Assembly (NCBI GenBank): GCA_963935005.1
Contig: CAWWAX010000038.1
Location: 1 to 14,054 of the forward strand
Length of the DNA stretch: 14,054 nt
Source: GCA-2718595 sp963935005
Lineage (GTDB): Bacteria > Gemmatimonadota > Gemmatimonadetes > Longimicrobiales > Gaopeijiaceae
Direction: 5' to 3'
A program made the translations under genes and the position numbers. Under the pieces are notes generated by a model. It searched no databases and was not told the DNA's origin. It saw only the letters and a program-made list of their open reading frames with translations. Positions 13,390 through 14,054 of the stretch are shown here, piece by piece; position 1 is the stretch's first letter, and the number at the start of each line of letters is the position of its first letter.

Positions 13390-14054
13390 ATGCCCATAAC
13401 CCTAGTACGCTCTGAAAACACCCATTGTCTTTGGAGCCATTGCAAGGATAGTTTTTTAGATCAAATCGGAACCAACACAGGGCCAGGCGATTACCCTTCC
13501 TTCCTTTGGGTCACAAACCGAAATCTCAGAGACTCACTTCTTGAGTGCGCTCAATCTAGAGGGCTGAAAGGTTGGTTGGGTCCACCCTTCAGAACGTGGA
13601 ATGAACTCCCAGAATCCTTTGGGATTAACCAACAATCTATAGGCCAGTTAACTAGGCAACTACTAATCAGCACTATTTCCTCACGAGCAGCCCAAAAAGT
13701 CGATTTCGTCCACTATCAAAAAACCCGCCACGGCATTCTCCCAGGGCGTATCCTAGACCGCCTCTTTGGTGAATTACTACCAGAAGGAATCAGTGTGGAC
13801 AACTTAGAGAAAGGATTTGAATCCCTTAAGATTACAAATGATTTCGTTGAAAAAAGAAATCGATGGATTGTCGAGACATACAAGCAATACTTGGAAGCCC
13901 TCGACACCAAGAACCTCAGAGACACTAGAGCTACAAATAGTATACTTGCAGGAAAAATAGAGGCTGGAGAACTGAGTGTAGCCATTGGAAACGCTGAGAC
14001 GCTCCATATCTACGGAACAGCAAACTTACAAGGGAAGCAACGTTTGTTTCGTGC
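13390..14054 (+). CDS. Probable AddB/PD-(D/E)XK-type recombination nuclease, N-terminal part (runs off window)
   Basis: From ATG 13390, the first start after an in-frame TAA at 13378, the frame is open for 221 codons to the window edge. The pattern fits the N-terminal, helicase-like region of AddB-family exonuclease subunits: PSFLWVTNRNLRDSLL (36-51, normally a nucleotide-loop-like segment), FRTWNEL (67-73), GRILDRLFGELLP (119-131), the Y..YL..L helix (164-171) and LHIYGTANLQGKQRLFR (205-221), which matches the strand that precedes the family's conserved core. The GxxGxGKT Walker A seen in active helicases is absent, as in many AddB-like proteins. The nuclease domain and a possible AddA partner would lie beyond the edge. 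The assignment rests on pattern memory only; the role in double-strand-break processing is inferred. Confidence 0.55.
   Translation, partial: MPITLVRSENTHCLWSHCKDSFLDQIGTNTGPGDYPSFLWVTNRNLRDSLLECAQSRGLKGWLGPPFRTWNELPESFGINQQSIGQLTRQLLISTISSRAAQKVDFVHYQKTRHGILPGRILDRLFGELLPEGISVDNLEKGFESLKITNDFVEKRNRWIVETYKQYLEALDTKNLRDTRATNSILAGKIEAGELSVAIGNAETLHIYGTANLQGKQRLFR

Overview
The window looks like an ordinary chromosomal segment of a moderate-GC, Gram-negative-type bacterium. The evidence is many lipoprotein signal peptides, periplasmic redox proteins and Shine-Dalgarno-led genes with tight ATGA or TAATG junctions. A lipoprotein with a TPT-rich linker, Big2, cohesin, dockerin and RCC1 modules, a CC-containing NHL-propeller lipoprotein and an AttH-type lipocalin together recall marine or environmental Gemmatimonadota. 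That placement is an impression from domain content, not a proof. No rRNA, tRNA, CRISPR array, transposase or phage gene was seen.

Layout. (1) 1-4275, minus strand: two translationally coupled surface or envelope lipoproteins. The first is small (TPT linker, Big2, cohesin-like). The second is very large and runs off the left edge (cohesin-like module, dockerin pair, three GTP-motif Ig-like modules, several Big2 modules, start of an RCC1 propeller). (2) 4276-4774: an AT-rich divergent regulatory region with three tandem copies of a 23-bp repeat and a candidate promoter in each direction. (3) 4775-5511, plus: three tightly packed genes for small membrane proteins of unknown function. (4) 5648-10086, plus: an ABC ATPase, a double-FtsX permease (TTG start) and an AttH/CrtC-type lipocalin lipoprotein, equivalent to an attEFGH-type export locus. 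(5) 10184-10537, plus: a MazG-like (dCTP pyrophosphatase-type) housekeeping enzyme. (6) 10672-13273, plus: three ATGA-overlapping genes for an NHL-propeller lipoprotein, a free-standing DsbD-alpha-like domain and a TlpA-like thioredoxin. (7) 13390 to the right edge, plus: the N-terminal part of what resembles an AddB/PD-(D/E)XK-type recombination nuclease, truncated by the window.

How the genes work together. The cohesin- and dockerin-bearing lipoproteins are coupled at TAATG and share a duplicated cohesin-like module, so they may assemble on the cell surface by cohesin-dockerin pairing. The ABC, permease and lipocalin set probably moves or extracts a lipidic or hydrophobic cargo at the inner membrane and hands it to the lipocalin. 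The NHL, DsbD-alpha and TlpA set looks like a periplasmic thiol-redox unit with a dedicated client. The least explained parts are the three-gene small-membrane-protein cluster with its repeat-bearing promoter region, and the cohesin/dockerin/RCC1 surface system.
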